Below are positions 52,860-62,000 of a DNA stretch of 64,000 bases, in pieces (the stretch's first letter is position 1; each line of letters opens with the position of its first letter). Origin of the DNA: Saccharomonospora amisosensis (GTDB taxonomy: Bacteria > Actinomycetota > Actinomycetes > Mycobacteriales > Pseudonocardiaceae); assembly GCF_011761185.1 (NCBI RefSeq), contig NZ_JAAOYM010000001.1, positions 2,852,001-2,916,000 on the forward strand, written 5' to 3'. The translations under genes were made by a program, and so were the position numbers. The notes beneath the pieces were generated by a model that had not been told where the DNA came from, made no database searches, and saw nothing but the letters and a program-made list of their open reading frames with translations.

Positions 52860-52904
52860 TGGTTCGAGGTGCACCTGCTGCGGCAGCATGTGCACCTCGA
52901 ACCA
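52860..52904. terminator. Long bidirectional hairpin between convergent genes
   Basis: TGGTTCGAGGTGCAC (52860-52874) and GTGCACCTCGAACCA (52890-52904) form a perfect 15-bp stem. Inside it, TGCTGC-G-GCAGCA can continue the helix after one mismatch. It lies between the MFS stop (52801) and the demethylase stop (52912). No U-tract is present, but the position fits a bidirectional terminator. Confidence 0.8.
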
Positions 52905-52911
52905 CGAGCTG

Positions 52912-54267
52912 TCAGGACGTGCGGTAGGACTGGCGGACCTCCTGGACATACGGCGCGGGAGCCACCGTAGCCCTGATCTCAACCTGCCGGTGCCGTTCGA
53001 CACCGGGTTTGGTGGAGTTGGGCTCCTCGCCCCACAGCACCGTGACGTCCGTGCCCGGCTCGGCGACCGCGGCATCGACCGTGGCCAGCGACACGAAAGC
53101 CTGCTCGTTGGCGATGTAACCCACGTCAAGCGACAGGCCCACCGCTGCCCCACCTCGCAGCACCGTGTCCACGTGGAAGAACGCGTAACGGGACTTCGGC
53201 AGCTCGATGTACTTCGCCGGGACACCCGGTTCGGCCAGAGACCGGAACACAGCGGCGACGTCGTCGGGGTTCCACACCAACGTCACCTTGGCGCGGCGGG
53301 AACCGGCAGCCATCCGTTCCAGCGCCTCCCGGCCCAGGAAGTCGTGATCGAACTTGACCGTGTGCCCGTAGCCGAGGTCGTACGGCGTGACGTAGTAGTC
53401 ACTGATCTCCGGCGAGTTCATGCTGCCGCCCAGTGATCCGAGCGCATCGGCGCCCAGCCACTGGCGGTACGCGGTCAGCTCGGGACCGAAGATGGCCGGC
53501 ACCGCCGTCGGGACCCAGCCCGATTCCAGGTTGGCCGTCGAATAGGCCTTGGCTCCAGCCCGCACGAGACCGAATTCCTCACCTGCCTCCAGGATCGCGG
53601 CGAGTACGTCGTCACCCTCATGCCACGGCCCGAACAGTTCGAAGCCGGGCCTGCCCGCCATGCCGTGCCGCAGCGCCCGCACCCGATGGCCCGCGATGGT
53701 GAATTCGGTCATGTGGAAGAACTTCACGGCGGGCAGCGGGCGGCCGGTCAGCCTCTCGACGAGGGGTTTCGCCGTCGGCCCCTGCAGTTCGTAGCGGTAG
53801 ACCGTAGGAGGCCCGGACGGCCGGTCGGCGGAGTTCTCGTCCCGCTCGATAGTGACGTCGTAGCCCCCGGCCTCGGCGTTGTACTGCAGCCAGTTCGGCA
53901 CGGTCGGGTGACCGACGAGGTCGAACAGCCCGTCCTCGAGGTGGAAAAGGATGGCGTCGCCGATGATGTGGCCGTCGGCGTTGACGGCGACGTACTGCTT
54001 GGCCTTGCCGGGGGTGAAGTTCGCGAACGTGTTGACCCCGAAGTCGGACAGCAGCCGCGGGGCGTCCGGACCGCTGAGGTAGAGATCGGTCATGTGGTGC
54101 GACTGGTCCAGCAGCGCGCACGAGGTGCGCCACGCCCGCTGCTCCGAGCGCCAGTTCGTGAACTCCGGCTTGACCGGGAACGTGTGCGGGCGAACGGTCG
54201 AGTGACGCAGTAGCTCCACCGGGGATCCCGCACGCTGGATCGCGGTCTCGAGACTTTGCGCTCCCAT
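52912..54267 (-). CDS. Tetrahydrofolate-dependent O-demethylase (LigM/DesA, GcvT fold)
   Basis: 451 aa. The layout follows LigM vanillate and DesA syringate demethylases closely: RHGMAGRPGFELFGPW, SHHMTDLYLSGPDAPRLLSD, AKQYVAVNADGHIIGD and the C-terminal VTVLWGEEPNSTKPGVERHR. These enzymes move the methyl of an aromatic methoxy group to tetrahydrofolate. ATG 54267 has AGGAGGG about 10 nt upstream. DMSP-demethylase relatives share the fold, so the substrate is not fixed. Placement beside the Liv importer and CoA genes supports aromatic or methoxy-acid catabolism. Confidence 0.82.
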   Translation of the reverse strand: MGAQSLETAIQRAGSPVELLRHSTVRPHTFPVKPEFTNWRSEQRAWRTSCALLDQSHHMTDLYLSGPDAPRLLSDFGVNTFANFTPGKAKQYVAVNADGHIIGDAILFHLEDGLFDLVGHPTVPNWLQYNAEAGGYDVTIERDENSADRPSGPPTVYRYELQGPTAKPLVERLTGRPLPAVKFFHMTEFTIAGHRVRALRHGMAGRPGFELFGPWHEGDDVLAAILEAGEEFGLVRAGAKAYSTANLESGWVPTAVPAIFGPELTAYRQWLGADALGSLGGSMNSPEISDYYVTPYDLGYGHTVKFDHDFLGREALERMAAGSRRAKVTLVWNPDDVAAVFRSLAEPGVPAKYIELPKSRYAFFHVDTVLRGGAAVGLSLDVGYIANEQAFVSLATVDAAVAEPGTDVTVLWGEEPNSTKPGVERHRQVEIRATVAPAPYVQEVRQSYRTS

Positions 54268-54421
54268 AGTAAGACGCCCTCCTGTGGCCGACTCGTCATT
54301 CGACAGCCGCGACGCTTGACGTGTTGTGGCGTTGACTCCGGTTCCGCTTTCGAAGTCCAATCAGGACATCAGAGCCCGCCGGCCGCCGGGTGAACCCGGC
54401 GGCCGACGAGCGAGCGAGCAC

Positions 54422-55687
54422 TCAGAACTTGTCGGGCAAGCCCTCCGGCGCGTTGTACTGCACCTCCGCCGCCTTCAACCCGTACTTGTTCTCGGCGCTG
54501 GGCTTGAACTGGTACAGGGTGGTGGTGCGGGGCAGGATCCGGTTATCGGCGCCGAGCTTGACCTCACCGTTGAGCCCCTGGAAGGTCAGCGTGTCGGTGC
54601 TGGCGATCGCCTCACGGATGCCCTTACCGCTCAGGTCACCCATCTCGATGGCCTTCTCCAGGATCGTCGTCGTGGTGACCGCCTGCATGTAGCCGTAGAC
54701 GTACTGCAGGGTGACCGGCTTGTCCCCGATGGAGTCCTTCAGGTTCTTGATGCCCTCCACCGAGGTGTCTTCCAGGTCGTTGCCGGGGCCGGTGAACACG
54801 AAGTTCGACTGCAGGTACTTGGCCACCTCCGGCATGTCGGCGAAACCGATGTTGTGGGCGATGAACTCCGACACCCAGGTGGGGTTGAAGTTGAGCTGGC
54901 TGGCCGCCGCCACCATCGAGGGCGTGTTGCCCTCCGCGCCACCGAAGGCCACGACCGAGCACTGGGCGCTCTTCAGGGCTTGCATCTGGGCGGTGAACTG
55001 GGTGTCGGTCGGGTTGAACCGCTGCACCTCGGTCACCTTGCTACCGAGCTTGTCGGTGATGTACTCCATGCCCTCGACGACGGCGTCACCCCAGTCGTTC
55101 TCCATGACCAGGGCGCAGTACTTCGCGGAGTCGGCCTTCGCGCGGCCGGAGCTGTTGAGGTAGGAGACGGCGTTGACGACGTTGGTCTGGTACGAGCCGA
55201 AGATCGGCACGAGGCTCGGCTCGTCCTTGATGTTCGCGTCCTGGTTGCTCGGCACGGCGTTACCGTCGTTGCGCATCATCAGCGGCACGAGTGCCTTCAC
55301 CGACGGGGTGCCGAGGATGCCGGACAACATGACGACGTCGCCCCGGATCTTCTCGTACGCCTGCACCGCCAGCTGAGCGTTGTACTGGTTGTCGGCGGTG
55401 ACGAGTTCGATCTTGTACTTGCCCGCGACACCGCCTTGCGAGTTCACCTTGTCGAACCACGCGTTCTGCCCGACCAGTTGCTCCTTGGCGCCCGCGGCGA
55501 TGGGCCCACTCAGGGCCAGGATGTTGCCGACCTTGATGGTGCCCTGGTCGGGGTCGAACCCGGGCACGGCGGCCAACCCATCGGCTCCGCCCTCCGAGGA
55601 GCTGTCGGTACTCTGCGCGGCGCAGCCGGTGAGCGCCACGGCAAACGCTAAGGCCGCGGCACCGCTGGTGAGAAGACGTCGCTTCAT
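54422..55687 (-). CDS. livK: Branched-chain amino-acid-type ABC substrate-binding lipoprotein (LivK-like)
   Basis: 421 aa. The lipobox ALTGCAAQS anchors the protein; the mature part is a Peripla_BP_6 fold with GNILALSGPIAAGAKEQ and TADNQYNAQLAVQAYEKI. ATG 55687 has AAAGGGA upstream. In many actinobacteria these Liv-type systems import aromatic acids, amides or short carboxylates rather than amino acids. It ends the five-gene liv set and probably sets specificity. It is separated by 31 nt from livM. Confidence 0.9.
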   Translation of the reverse strand: MKRRLLTSGAAALAFAVALTGCAAQSTDSSSEGGADGLAAVPGFDPDQGTIKVGNILALSGPIAAGAKEQLVGQNAWFDKVNSQGGVAGKYKIELVTADNQYNAQLAVQAYEKIRGDVVMLSGILGTPSVKALVPLMMRNDGNAVPSNQDANIKDEPSLVPIFGSYQTNVVNAVSYLNSSGRAKADSAKYCALVMENDWGDAVVEGMEYITDKLGSKVTEVQRFNPTDTQFTAQMQALKSAQCSVVAFGGAEGNTPSMVAAASQLNFNPTWVSEFIAHNIGFADMPEVAKYLQSNFVFTGPGNDLEDTSVEGIKNLKDSIGDKPVTLQYVYGYMQAVTTTTILEKAIEMGDLSGKGIREAIASTDTLTFQGLNGEVKLGADNRILPRTTTLYQFKPSAENKYGLKAAEVQYNAPEGLPDKF

Positions 55688-55718
55688 AGTGTGTCCCTTT
55701 CGGATGGTAACAGCGCTG

Positions 55719-56843
55719 TTACGCTGGGTTTGCGGCGGATCGGCGAGCCTGGAGGGCTCGGCGCGCACGGCCGAGGAGCGCCACCAGGCCTTTGGACTCC
55801 AGCAGCAGGAACGCGACGATGAGGCTGCCGTACAGGATCAGGTTGAGATCCGTGGTGGACAGTCCATCGCTGCCCGGCGTCCCCATGAACGGCAGCTTGT
55901 CGGAGAAGTTGTCGACCAGAACCGGGACCATACTGACGAAGATCGCGCCCAGCACGGGACCGAAGGTCGAGCCAAGGCCGCCGATCACGATGATCGCCAG
56001 GTACTGAACGGACAGGTTGACATCGAAGTTGTCCGGGCGGATGTACTGCAGGTTGACGGCGAGCAGGCCACCGGCCAGCCCGGCGATGGCGGTCGAGAGG
56101 ATGAAGGCGTTCGCCTGGGTGCGCATCATCCTCACGCCCAGCACCTCCGCCGCGATGTCGTGGTCACGCACCGCCTGCATCGCGCGCCCCCCTCGCGTGC
56201 GCATCACGTTGGCGGTGAACAGCAGCACCAGCGCCAGGCAGCCCCAGATGAGGATGAAAAGGCTCTGCTCGCGCAGGAAGTAGATCGAGCCGAGCTGCAG
56301 CTGCTCGAAGTCGATCGGGCCGAGGGTCGCGCGTGCCGAGACGACGGTCCCCTCGTTCCCGCCCGTGACCGACGGCAGGTTGCGGCCGAGGAAAACCCCC
56401 AAGAACACCAGTCCCAGCGACACGATCGCAAGGTAGGGGCCCTTGAGCCGCAACGCGAACGGCGCCACGAGCGCACCGCAGATCCCACCCGCGAGCGCGG
56501 CCGCCGGGAGCCAGACCACCATGGGAAGTCCCATGGTTCCCCCCACGTACTGGGTGGTGAACGCCCCGACGCTGACGAAGAACGCGTGGCCGAGGGAGAT
56601 CTGCCCGGCGTAGCCGGTCAGCACATTGAGACCCACCGCGGCGATAGCGGCGGTACCGGTCGCGTTCAGCACGCCCAGCCAGTACGTGTCACCGAAGTTC
56701 ATCGGGAACGCGACGATGAGCACCAGGAGCGCCACGAGACCCCACCGGGCCGAGCGGGAACCGACCAAGCGCGGGTTGGCCGCCTCACGAGCCTTTCCGG
56801 GCGCCTCGACAGGGTCGACGGATACTGCCTGCTGTGAGGTCAT
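55719..56843 (-). CDS. livM: Branched-chain-type ABC permease LivM
   Basis: 374 aa, about ten helices. ALNVLTGYAGQISLGHAFF-type LNVLTGYAGQISLGHAFFVS and the later GGLGSTFGPVLGAIFVS coupling segment are diagnostic of LivM. The ATG at 56843 shares one base with the livH stop (TGATG). The last helix is followed by a basic ARRALQARR tail. Confidence 0.93.
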   Translation of the reverse strand: MTSQQAVSVDPVEAPGKAREAANPRLVGSRSARWGLVALLVLIVAFPMNFGDTYWLGVLNATGTAAIAAVGLNVLTGYAGQISLGHAFFVSVGAFTTQYVGGTMGLPMVVWLPAAALAGGICGALVAPFALRLKGPYLAIVSLGLVFLGVFLGRNLPSVTGGNEGTVVSARATLGPIDFEQLQLGSIYFLREQSLFILIWGCLALVLLFTANVMRTRGGRAMQAVRDHDIAAEVLGVRMMRTQANAFILSTAIAGLAGGLLAVNLQYIRPDNFDVNLSVQYLAIIVIGGLGSTFGPVLGAIFVSMVPVLVDNFSDKLPFMGTPGSDGLSTTDLNLILYGSLIVAFLLLESKGLVALLGRARRALQARRSAANPA

Positions 56844-57733
56844 CACGCTCTCCTCACCTTCCGTGTCCCGAAAAGCCCCTCGGGGCGAACCAGCAGAATG
56901 GTGATCATGACGATGTAGGGCACCACCTCGGAGAAGCCCTTGCCGAAGCTCTCGGGGACCGTGGCAACGGCGAACTGCTGGACGATGCCCATGACGAGAC
57001 CGCCAATGACAGCCCCCAGCGGGGACTCGATGCCACCCAGGATGATCACGGGAAGCGCGAGGAGGGCATACAACTCCAGGCCCGGCCGTGCGCCACCGCC
57101 TGCCGCGGTGGCGAGGAACATGCCTGCTACGGCGCCGAACGAACCCGCGAGCGCCCACGACAACCGGTGCACGAGCCGGTCGCTGATGCCCTGGGCCAGC
57201 GCCGCCTCCGCATCAACGGCCGTCGCCTGCATGGCCAGACCCAGGCGGGTGCGACGCAGGAACAGCGCGAGCGCCACCAGCAGCACGGCCGTCACCACCA
57301 CCACCGCGATGTCGCGATGATTCACCGAGACCGGTCCCAACTGGAAATGAGCCAGGCCCCACGGATCGGCGATAGCCAAGGGTTTCGTGCCCCAGATGCC
57401 GTAGAAGATGGGCGGGATGAGGATCAACAGCCCGAACGTCACCAGGATCGGCGTGAACAGGTTCGAGTTCGCGATCCGGTGGACGATCAACGCCTCGAGC
57501 AGCACCGCGATACCCGCCGTGGCGAGCACGGCGAGCAACACCGCGATCGGGAACGGCAAATTCAACGTACGGCTGGCGGCATACGTGAAGTAGGCACCCA
57601 TCACGACGAAGGCACCCTGTGTCAGGTTGAGCACCCCGGTCGATCGGGCGACGACGACGAAGCCGAGCGCGAGAAGCCCGTAGAGGCAGCCCAGCGTGAT
57701 CCCTCCGACGAGGACCTGAAGTTGCTCGGTCAC
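56843..57733 (-). CDS. livH: Branched-chain-type ABC permease LivH
   Basis: 296 aa and eight helices. LVGGITLGCLYGLLALGFVV, VLNLTQGAFVVMGAYFTY and the GGIESPLGAVIGGLVMGIVQ loop are LivH signatures. The GTG/ATG start at 57733 overlaps the livG stop by 4 nt. Forms a heterodimer with LivM. Confidence 0.94.
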   Translation of the reverse strand: MTEQLQVLVGGITLGCLYGLLALGFVVVARSTGVLNLTQGAFVVMGAYFTYAASRTLNLPFPIAVLLAVLATAGIAVLLEALIVHRIANSNLFTPILVTFGLLILIPPIFYGIWGTKPLAIADPWGLAHFQLGPVSVNHRDIAVVVVTAVLLVALALFLRRTRLGLAMQATAVDAEAALAQGISDRLVHRLSWALAGSFGAVAGMFLATAAGGGARPGLELYALLALPVIILGGIESPLGAVIGGLVMGIVQQFAVATVPESFGKGFSEVVPYIVMITILLVRPEGLFGTRKVRRA

Positions 57734-58578
57734 CGCCGTGCCTCCTTTCCCTGTTGCGAAGCGGCAACGGCCCCACTGCTCACGGCCTTGCGCACGACGT
57801 CCTCGTCGCTGCCGCCCAGGTAGGCGCGGATCACCCTGGGGTCGGAGATGGCCACCTCGGGTGGCTCGCAGCAGATGACCTCCCCGAAATCGAGCACCAG
57901 CACCCGGTCGGCATAGCGCCGGACGAGGGCCATGTCGTGCTCGATCATCACGACGGTGAGGTCAAGCCGCTCCTTTGCCTGCAGTACCCAATCGGCGAGT
58001 TCGCGGCTCTCGCCGGCGTTGAGTCCCGCCACCGGTTCGTCGAGCAGGAGCAGCCGGGGCTCCATGGCGAGGGCCCGCGCCAGTTCGATCCGCTTCTTGA
58101 CGCCGTAAGGCAGATCGCGGACCTCGTGGTCGCGCAACTCGCCCAAGCCCATGATCTCCAGGAGTGGTTCACAGGCGACCCTCGCCTCGCGCTCCTCGCG
58201 CCTGGCCCGACCGAACCACAACCCACCACTGAGGATGCCCGCGCGCATCGTGTGGTGCCGTCCGAGGACGACGTTGTCCAGGACGGTCATCTCGTCGAAG
58301 AGGGCGAGGTTCTGGAAGGTGCGCGCGATGCCAAGCGACGCGATCGTCGGCGGCCTGCGCCCGATCAGCGAGCTCCCTGCGAACAAGACCTCGCCGTGGT
58401 TGGGTTGGTAGACCCCGTTCAGCACGTTGAGCATCGACGTCTTACCCGCGCCGTTGGGTCCGATGATCGCGAAGAACTCCCCATGGCGAACCTCGAAGCT
58501 CACGTCGCGAATGGCGTGGACTCCACCGAAGGAGAGCCCGACGTCGCGCACCTCAAGCAACGGCGGTTGTTGGGTCAT
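57730..58578 (-). CDS. livG: Branched-chain-type ABC ATPase LivG
   Basis: 282 aa. Walker A is GPNGAGKTS (about 38-46), the signature is the LivG-type LPYGVKKRIELARAL, and Walker B is LLLLDEPVAGLNAGES. ATG 58578 overlaps the livF stop by 4 nt. Powers import of the liv substrate. Confidence 0.94.
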   Translation of the reverse strand: MTQQPPLLEVRDVGLSFGGVHAIRDVSFEVRHGEFFAIIGPNGAGKTSMLNVLNGVYQPNHGEVLFAGSSLIGRRPPTIASLGIARTFQNLALFDEMTVLDNVVLGRHHTMRAGILSGGLWFGRARREEREARVACEPLLEIMGLGELRDHEVRDLPYGVKKRIELARALAMEPRLLLLDEPVAGLNAGESRELADWVLQAKERLDLTVVMIEHDMALVRRYADRVLVLDFGEVICCEPPEVAISDPRVIRAYLGGSDEDVVRKAVSSGAVAASQQGKEARR

Positions 58579-59369
58579 GCCTGGCCTCCGCTCGGCGCCA
58601 AGTCCTGCGAGTCCTCGTCGAGTCCGAGGTAGAACGCCTGAATCTCCGGATCCTCGAGCAGTTCCTGACTGGGACCCGACTTGGTGACCCGGCCGTGCGA
58701 CAGCACGTAGCCGTAGTCGGAGACGCCAAGCGCCATCGTCGCGTTCTGCTCAATGAGCAGCACGCTCGTGCCAGCCTCCCTGATCGTGGCGATGGTGTCT
58801 CGAACTTGGGAAACCACCTTGGGCGCCAGACCGAGCGACGGCTCGTCCAGCACGATGAGTCTCGGCGATTGCATGAGGGCACGTCCGATGGCGAGCATCT
58901 GCTGCTCACCCCCGGACAGGTACCCCGCGTGCTGGTCGCTGCGCTCCGCCAGCACGGGAAACATCTCCAGGATCTCCTCGGTCCGCCGCCGCAGCTCGGC
59001 GTCGTTGCGCTGCGTGATGCCGCCCACGATGAGGTTCTCGGCAACGGTCAGCTCTGCGAAGACGCGACGCCCCTCAAGGGTCTGGCTGATCCCGCCGCGC
59101 ACGATGTCGCGAGGACCGCGCCCGGCGATGGATCGTCCCTCCCAGAGGATCTCGCCCGCGCTGACTACTCCACCGTGGAACGAGAGCATCCCCGTCACAC
59201 TGCGTGCGAGCGTGGTCTTACCGGCACCGTTGACGCCCATGAGGGCGACCACCGTGCCGGGCGAGACCGAGAGACTCACGTCGTGCAGGGCCTGCACGTT
59301 CTTTCCGTAACGCACTGCCAGTCCTCGGACCGAAAGGCATTGTGAGGTGTCGGCTGGCGGGTGTTCCAC
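58575..59369 (-). CDS. livF: Branched-chain-type ABC ATPase LivF
   Basis: 264 aa. Walker A MGVNGAGKTTL, signature YLSGGEQQMLAIGRALMQSP and Walker B LIVLDEPSLGLAP identify LivF. GTG 59369 is preceded by AAGGAG 5 nt away; codons further upstream to 59648 are open but lack domain similarity. First gene of the liv operon. Confidence 0.94.
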   Translation of the reverse strand: MEHPPADTSQCLSVRGLAVRYGKNVQALHDVSLSVSPGTVVALMGVNGAGKTTLARSVTGMLSFHGGVVSAGEILWEGRSIAGRGPRDIVRGGISQTLEGRRVFAELTVAENLIVGGITQRNDAELRRRTEEILEMFPVLAERSDQHAGYLSGGEQQMLAIGRALMQSPRLIVLDEPSLGLAPKVVSQVRDTIATIREAGTSVLLIEQNATMALGVSDYGYVLSHGRVTKSGPSQELLEDPEIQAFYLGLDEDSQDLAPSGGQA

Positions 59370-59735
59370 CGGCTCTCCTTCACGTCGTCGTAGAAGGGAT
59401 GGACGCGAGAACGTGTTCGGGTCGCTCGGCCCGAGGAACGGATGACCACCGGGTGCCGTGGGCGTACCGGACGGTTCGCGCACCGTCGGCATGGTCGCGA
59501 CCGCCCGGCCACCGAGGTTCCTCGTCACGGTCGGCGTCGCGTGCTCAGCCAAGCACGGCCCCGCCGACGCGGGCACGGTCAGCGGTCGTAAGGCTCCTAC
59601 GACATTTGACGTAGGCCGTGGCCGCTCCGGTCTTGCGCCGGTCGTCATTGGCCGGCCGCCGTGCGGCTTGCCGATGTGCCGCGCATCGGGAATCCGGGGC
59701 TGAGCGCGGTCGTCACCGGCGAGCCGCTGCCCTGG
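59370..59735. other. Leader region of the liv operon
   Basis: No ORF here is convincing. The region should contain the liv promoter and the 3-prime end of the MaoC-ended operon. The only striking element is the inverted repeat at 59596-59615. Confidence 0.5.
59596..59615. promoter_or_regulatory. Inverted repeat upstream of liv operon
   Basis: CCTACGACATTTGACGTAGG has perfect 6-bp arms (CCTACG/CGTAGG) around an AT-rich 8-bp centre. It lies 227 bp upstream of the livF GTG. A regulator site or promoter element is likely; the binder is unknown (the nearby PaaX-family protein is a candidate). Confidence 0.5.
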
Positions 59736-60197
59736 TCAGACATACTGGCGGACCAGACTCTGTGCGACGCATACGGGCTTTCCGCCTCCCTCGATCTCGA
59801 AGGTCACCGTGAGCTTGGTCTGCACCCCGCCGTCGATCTCCATCGCCTCGTCCACCACGGCGGTGGCACGCACCTTGCTCCCGACCGGGACGGGGGCAGG
59901 AAACCGTGCCTTGTCGAGCCCGTAGTTGACGCCCATGGAGAAGCCCTCGAAGCGCAGAATCTGCGGCAGCACCGTCGGGATCAACGACAGGGTCAAGAAC
60001 CCGTGGGCGATCGTCGTCCCGAAAGGACCGTCCTTGGCACGCGCTGGATCGACGTGGATCCACTGGTGGTCCCCGGTCGCGTCGGCGAAGTGGTTCACCT
60101 GTTCCTGGGTCACCTCGTGCCACGCCGAGTAGCCCAGGGGTTGGCCGACCAGGGCCTTGACCCCCTCGACTCCGACGGCAACGGCGGGCTCGGTCAT
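59736..60197 (-). CDS. MaoC-family enoyl-CoA hydratase
   Basis: 153-aa hot-dog-fold protein. The catalytic motif is in FADATGDHQWIHVDPARA, followed by FGTTIAHGFLTLSLIPTVLP (Asp/His pair). It hydrates enoyl-CoAs in the R configuration. ATG 60197 has GAGGAG upstream, and starts 13 nt after the acyl-CoA synthetase stop. Probably the last gene of the SDR-synthetase operon. Confidence 0.9.
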   Translation of the reverse strand: MTEPAVAVGVEGVKALVGQPLGYSAWHEVTQEQVNHFADATGDHQWIHVDPARAKDGPFGTTIAHGFLTLSLIPTVLPQILRFEGFSMGVNYGLDKARFPAPVPVGSKVRATAVVDEAMEIDGGVQTKLTVTFEIEGGGKPVCVAQSLVRQYV

Positions 60198-60210
60198 GCT
60201 CGGCTCCTCA

Positions 60211-61878
60211 TCATGGGGTGGGCTGGTGCTGCGATTTCTCGGGGGATTTCTCGGGGGATTTCTCGGGAAAGTTCTCGGTGGCGATCGCGCGGGCCCACCG
60301 GGCGTCGGCTTTGCCGGACGGGCTGCGTTTGACCTCGTCGGTGACGACCAGCACGGTCGGACGCTTGTAGTTCGCCAGTTCCCTTCCCACGTGCTCCTTG
60401 AGCTGCTCAAGGGTCAGAGACTCGCCCTCGCGAAGGGAGACGACGGCGGCGACGCGATGTCCCCATCGCGCATCGGGCACCCCGACGACCATGGCGTCGC
60501 GAACGGCTGGGTGACGCACGACGACGTTCTCGACCTCCTCGGCGAAGACCTTCTCACCGCCGGTGTTGATGACCTGGCTTCCCCGGCCGTGGAAGGTCAC
60601 CGTGCCGTCCTCGTCGATCGAGGCGAGGTCACCGGGGACGGCCCAGCGGCGGCCGTCGAACACCCGGAAGGTCTGGGCTGTCTTCTCCTCGTCGCCCTGG
60701 TAGTGGATGTACTCGTCGGTGGGTGCGGCGAGCATGCCAACCTGGCCCGAGCCGGGGACAACATCGCGACCGGTCTCGTCGACGATCCGGGCTCCGGGAA
60801 CGAGCGAGAAACGGGAGGTGGTGACGTGATCGCCGCGCCGGGTCTGCGACACCGCGAACGGCCCGCCTTCCGATGCGGCGACGATGTCGCGGCAGAGGAA
60901 ATCGCCGTGCTCGAGCAGCCGCTGCTTGCACTCGGCGCTCCACGTCACGCCAACGGAGAGCACACGCCGCAGGCTGGACAGGTCGTACGGCCTGCCGGCC
61001 TGGCGAGCCCTGTCCAGAGCGTCGGCAAGCGGCCGGGCGAAAACGTCACCCACGATCGAGACGGTGTCGGCGCGTTGCCGCTCGATCAGCCGCAGCAGTT
61101 CGTCGGCGTCGTAGGAGCGGCCGGCCAGGTAGGCGACCCGGCCGCCCGCTACCAGCGCGCCGAGGCTGGTGTAGCTCCCGGTCGCGTGCATGAGCGGCGG
61201 AGCCGGAATGGTCACGATCGGGTAGGTGTCGCTCGCGACCGAGGCGAGGTACTCCTCCAGCTCGGCAAGGGTCGCGGGCGCCCGCAGCCCCATGAGCAGG
61301 AAGCTGTTGGCGCAGATGACGTCGTAGAGCCAGGAATGGCGGACGAGGACGCCGCGCGGTCGCCCGGTGGTTCCGCCCGTGTACATGAGCCAGTCGTCGT
61401 CGCCCCGCTGGCTCGCGGCAAGCGGCGAACAGGTCCGCTGCACCTCGTCGTAGCCGATCCGCCCGTGGCCGGGGGTCTCGGTGTGCAGTACGACCGCGGT
61501 GCGTAGCGGCGTCGTCGCGACCGCTGCCGCGGGCTCGACGGTGCCCGCCAAGGCCGCGTCGTACACGGCGGCCTCGACGTGCGCGTCGTCGAACAGGGCG
61601 GTGATTTCCTCGGCCTTGTAGCGAAAATTGACGTTGACCGGCACGGCGCGCACTTTGAGAACGGCCCACAGGGTCGCGAGGTATTCGGGCCCGTTGTACT
61701 GAGCCACGGCCACGCGGCTGCCGTGGCCGATGCCCGCGTCCTTGAGGTGGTGTGCCAGCCGGGCGGCCTGATTCTCCAGCTCGCGCCAGCTCACATCACG
61801 CCCGGCGTGGGAGATCGCGATGGCGCCCGGCCGTGCGCGGGCCACGGTCTCCAGTACGGTCGCGAAACTTTCCTTCAC
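60211..61878 (-). CDS. Acyl/aryl-CoA synthetase (ANL superfamily)
   Basis: 555 aa. The ATP-binding loop is LMYTGGTTGRPRGVLV, the A8 hinge region FHGRGSQVINTGGEKVFAEE and the catalytic lysine in SPSGKADARWA. It activates a carboxylic acid as CoA thioester in the cytoplasm. The C-terminus reads FPEKSPEKSPEKS, encoded by three 12-bp units (60236-60275). GTG 61878 overlaps the 40-aa ORF stop by 4 nt. FadD/FadD17-like acyl or aryl substrates are possible. Confidence 0.9.
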   Translation of the reverse strand: MKESFATVLETVARARPGAIAISHAGRDVSWRELENQAARLAHHLKDAGIGHGSRVAVAQYNGPEYLATLWAVLKVRAVPVNVNFRYKAEEITALFDDAHVEAAVYDAALAGTVEPAAAVATTPLRTAVVLHTETPGHGRIGYDEVQRTCSPLAASQRGDDDWLMYTGGTTGRPRGVLVRHSWLYDVICANSFLLMGLRAPATLAELEEYLASVASDTYPIVTIPAPPLMHATGSYTSLGALVAGGRVAYLAGRSYDADELLRLIERQRADTVSIVGDVFARPLADALDRARQAGRPYDLSSLRRVLSVGVTWSAECKQRLLEHGDFLCRDIVAASEGGPFAVSQTRRGDHVTTSRFSLVPGARIVDETGRDVVPGSGQVGMLAAPTDEYIHYQGDEEKTAQTFRVFDGRRWAVPGDLASIDEDGTVTFHGRGSQVINTGGEKVFAEEVENVVVRHPAVRDAMVVGVPDARWGHRVAAVVSLREGESLTLEQLKEHVGRELANYKRPTVLVVTDEVKRSPSGKADARWARAIATENFPEKSPEKSPEKSQHQPTP

Positions 61879-61997
61879 GCCTGCGACCCCTCGCCGGTAG
61901 CGTCCGGTAGGGACTGCTTGTCGGGACCGAACGGATTGGCGGAACCGTCGTTGAGCATCACGTCGATGGCGGTCGGAGCGGCGGGATTGACAGGCAC
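61875..61997 (-). CDS. 40-aa ORF coupled between SDR and acyl-CoA synthetase
   Basis: GTG 61997 has AGGAG 6 nt upstream (inside the SDR stop region CAGGAGTAA), and the TGA at 61875 overlaps the synthetase GTG. The peptide begins MPVNPAAPTAIDVMLNDGSA and continues NPFGPDKQSLPDATGEGSQA. It is soluble, Pro/Gly/Asp-rich and has no hydrophobic helix. The start-stop overlap on both sides suggests it is translated, perhaps for coupling. No family is recognised. Confidence 0.6.
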   Translation of the reverse strand: MPVNPAAPTAIDVMLNDGSANPFGPDKQSLPDATGEGSQA

Positions 61998-62000
61998 CGG

